Assembly (NCBI GenBank): GCA_025929455.1
Contig: JAICMB010000158.1
Coordinates: 1 to 7,297 of the forward strand
Length of the DNA stretch: 7,297 nt
Direction of reading: 5' to 3'
Origin: Bryobacteraceae bacterium
Lineage (GTDB): Bacteria; Acidobacteriota; Terriglobia; Bryobacterales; Bryobacteraceae
The notes beneath the pieces are model-generated. The model saw nothing but the letters and a program-made list of their open reading frames with translations, made no database searches and had not been told where the DNA came from. The position numbers and the translations under genes are program-made. Position 1 is the first letter of the stretch. Every line of letters starts with the position of its first letter. This document shows, piece after piece, positions 6,174 through 7,297 of this stretch.

Positions 6174-7127
6174 GTGCGTGCCGTTCATCTCGAACAGGGA
6201 CGCGTTTCTGTTGTAAATAAGCGCGCGCCGCGGCGCGCCGATAACTTTGCGCTGATTCGCGTTCTCTATGCAGGCATCTGCAACACCGACCTGGAGCTGC
6301 GGCGCGGCTACTACGGCTTTCGCGGCACGCCGGGCCATGAATTTGTGGGCGAAGTGCTCGAAGCCGGCAACGAAGCACTGGTGGGCAAGCGCGTGGCGGG
6401 CGAGATCAATCTCGCGTGCGGGAATTGTGAATGGTGCGCGCGCGGGCTGGGGCGTCATTGCCCGCATCGCACCGTTCTCGGCATTGTCAAACATCCGGGC
6501 GCGTTTGCTACGTTGCTGACGCTTCCCGAACGCAATCTGCACGTGCTACCGCGCGCACTCCCGCTGGAGCACGCGGTCTTTATCGAGCCGCTCGCGGCCG
6601 CCTGCGAAATTCTGGATCAAATAAAAATACCGCCGGGCGCGGCGACGGCGCTGCTGGGGGACGGCAAACTCGGCCTGTTGATAGCACAGGTGTTGCATGC
6701 GAACGGGATCGCGCTGCATCATTATGGGCGACATCGCGACAAGCTGCGCATCTCACGCGACGCGGGAATCGAAACGCGCCTGACCACCCGGACGCCCGCC
6801 GCCGCGTACGATTTCGTCATCGACGCGACCGGTTCGCCCGCGGCCCTGGCGCAGGCGGTTCGCATGACACGTCCGCGCGGAACGCTCGTCATGAAATCGA
6901 CCGTGCACGGACTGGTGCCGCTCGACACCGCGCCTGTGATCGTCAACGAACTGACGCTGGTAGGTTCGCGGTGCGGCCGTTTTGAACCCGCTCTCCGGCT
7001 GCTGCGGTCCGGAAAAATTAAGGTGGGGCCGCTGCTCTCCGATATATTGCCGCTCGAAGAGGCGCCGCGAGCATTCGATCGCGCGGCGGAGCGAGGCGCG
7101 CTGAAAGTTCTTCTCCAGCCGCGATAA
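6174..7127 (+). CDS. Zinc-dependent medium-chain alcohol dehydrogenase-like oxidoreductase
   Basis: This 317-residue cytosolic protein (no signal peptide) carries the full medium-chain dehydrogenase pattern. Catalytic zinc ligands: Cys36 (GICNTD), His55-Glu56 (PGHEFVGE) and Glu138 (FIEPLA). Structural zinc: Cys82, Cys85, Cys88 and Cys96 with the classical spacing. The Rossmann motif GDGKLG is at 162-167. Beta2 ends in HHYGRHRDK (182-190); Arg186 without an acidic residue hints at NADP(H), an inference. It is about 30 residues shorter than typical 340-350-residue enzymes, with compact loops, but all key residues are present. The start is GTG 6174, 5 nt after the peptidase stop, with little Shine-Dalgarno, suggesting translation coupled to the upstream gene. 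The substrate is unknown; alcohol, polyol and sugar-acid dehydrogenases share these motifs. Confidence 0.9.
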   Translation: MRAVHLEQGRVSVVNKRAPRRADNFALIRVLYAGICNTDLELRRGYYGFRGTPGHEFVGEVLEAGNEALVGKRVAGEINLACGNCEWCARGLGRHCPHRTVLGIVKHPGAFATLLTLPERNLHVLPRALPLEHAVFIEPLAAACEILDQIKIPPGAATALLGDGKLGLLIAQVLHANGIALHHYGRHRDKLRISRDAGIETRLTTRTPAAAYDFVIDATGSPAALAQAVRMTRPRGTLVMKSTVHGLVPLDTAPVIVNELTLVGSRCGRFEPALRLLRSGKIKVGPLLSDILPLEEAPRAFDRAAERGALKVLLQPR

Positions 7128-7159
7128 CTCGACAGCCTTGTTCCTTATCTCCCGTCCGA

Positions 7160-7177
7160 TACGTTGGAAAAAACGTA
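7160..7177 (+). other. Short inverted repeat after the alcohol dehydrogenase gene
   Basis: TACGTT (7160-7165) and AACGTA (7172-7177) form a perfect 6-bp stem with loop GGAAAA, about 32 nt after the stop codon. No U tract follows on either strand, so it is at most a weak 3'-end stabiliser or a protein site, not a convincing terminator. Confidence 0.25.
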
Positions 7178-7196
7178 CGAACTACTCCCACGGCCG

Positions 7197-7234
7197 TTGA
7201 CGCCACGTTCCGCTCCACGAAAGAATGGAGCGGA
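7197..7234 (+). promoter_or_regulatory. Possible promoter with overlapping 9-bp dyad (operator-like)
   Basis: TTGACG (7197-7202, 5 of 6) and AAGAAT (7221-7226, 4 of 6) are 18 bp apart. The perfect inverted repeat TCCGCTCCA / TGGAGCGGA (7209-7217 and 7226-7234, 8-bp centre) covers the spacer and -10. A dimeric repressor bound there would block the promoter. Transcription would start near 7233, about 30 nt before GTG 7265. Both calls are inferred from sequence only. Confidence 0.4.
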
Positions 7235-7264
7235 GGCAGAACACCGCCTCGTAGGAGTATTTGA

Positions 7265-7297
7265 GTGACGATTCCTAGACTTACCGAAGCCGTGCAA
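7265..7297 (+). CDS. Start of an unidentified gene, cut by the right window edge
   Basis: Strong AGGAG (7253-7257) is followed 7 nt later by GTG 7265 and 11 open codons reading MTIPRLTEAVQ. The TTG at 7262 in another frame meets a stop after five codons, so GTG is the supported start. Eleven residues do not identify a family. The PRLTEAV-type opening faintly recalls acidobacterial SWIM zinc-finger proteins, a guess only. The gap from the previous stop (137 bp) and the possible promoter at 7197-7226 suggest its own transcript. Confidence 0.6.
   Translation, partial: MTIPRLTEAVQ

Noticed and set aside
5853..6542. Antisense open frame of 229 codons across the peptidase-dehydrogenase junction
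   Set aside because: It overlaps two solid plus-strand genes and its translation shows no family pattern.
1..7297. CRISPR arrays, tRNA, rRNA, insertion sequences, att sites
   Set aside because: No regularly spaced repeats, no cloverleaf or rRNA-like segments, no transposase motifs or terminal inverted repeats with target duplications were seen on either strand.

Overview
The window is high-GC DNA packed with genes whose products are mostly exported. It looks like the chromosome of a member of the Acidobacteriota, probably near Bryobacterales/Solibacteres. This rests on gene content: a TPR-CHAT protein, a short quinoprotein paired with a two-haem cytochrome c, and an S41 peptidase with a long C-terminal extension. 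No rRNA or other taxonomic marker is present, so the assignment is an inference.

Layout. Minus strand: (i) a secreted TPR-CHAT protein starts at 1808 and runs off the left edge. Its frame is open for 602 codons, and the end of the CHAT domain with the expected catalytic residues lies outside the window. (ii) A 236-bp, locally AT-rich intergenic region carries a near-consensus sigma70 promoter for the CHAT gene (TTGACC, 17 bp, TATATT), a tandem 11-bp-phased repeat just upstream of its -35, and a weak hairpin that may end transcription of the next operon. (iii) A two-gene operon follows: a periplasmic two-haem cytochrome c (4494 to 3667) and a PQQ-dehydrogenase-like quinoprotein (3670 to 2045), overlapping as ATGA. 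Plus strand, divergent from a 93-bp gap: (iv) an S41 C-terminal processing peptidase (4588-6168), (v) 5 nt later a zinc-dependent medium-chain alcohol dehydrogenase (6174-7127), then (vi) a 137-bp gap with dyad symmetries and a possible promoter, and (vii) the first 11 codons of another gene, starting at GTG 7265 behind a strong AGGAG.

How the genes work together. The cytochrome and quinoprotein look like a periplasmic electron-transfer pair, with the quinoprotein as putative dehydrogenase and the cytochrome as electron acceptor. The quinoprotein keeps the catalytic Asp and the Asp at +2 seen in lanthanide enzymes, but it lacks the vicinal cysteines and the metal-binding Glu of methanol dehydrogenases. 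Its cofactor status is therefore open. The peptidase and alcohol dehydrogenase probably share a transcript, with no obvious pathway link. No mobile element, CRISPR array, tRNA or rRNA was seen. The window is mostly ordinary chromosomal content; the most interesting points are the altered quinoprotein pocket, the unusual second haem domain and the promoter/operator architecture at 1845-1898 and 7197-7234.
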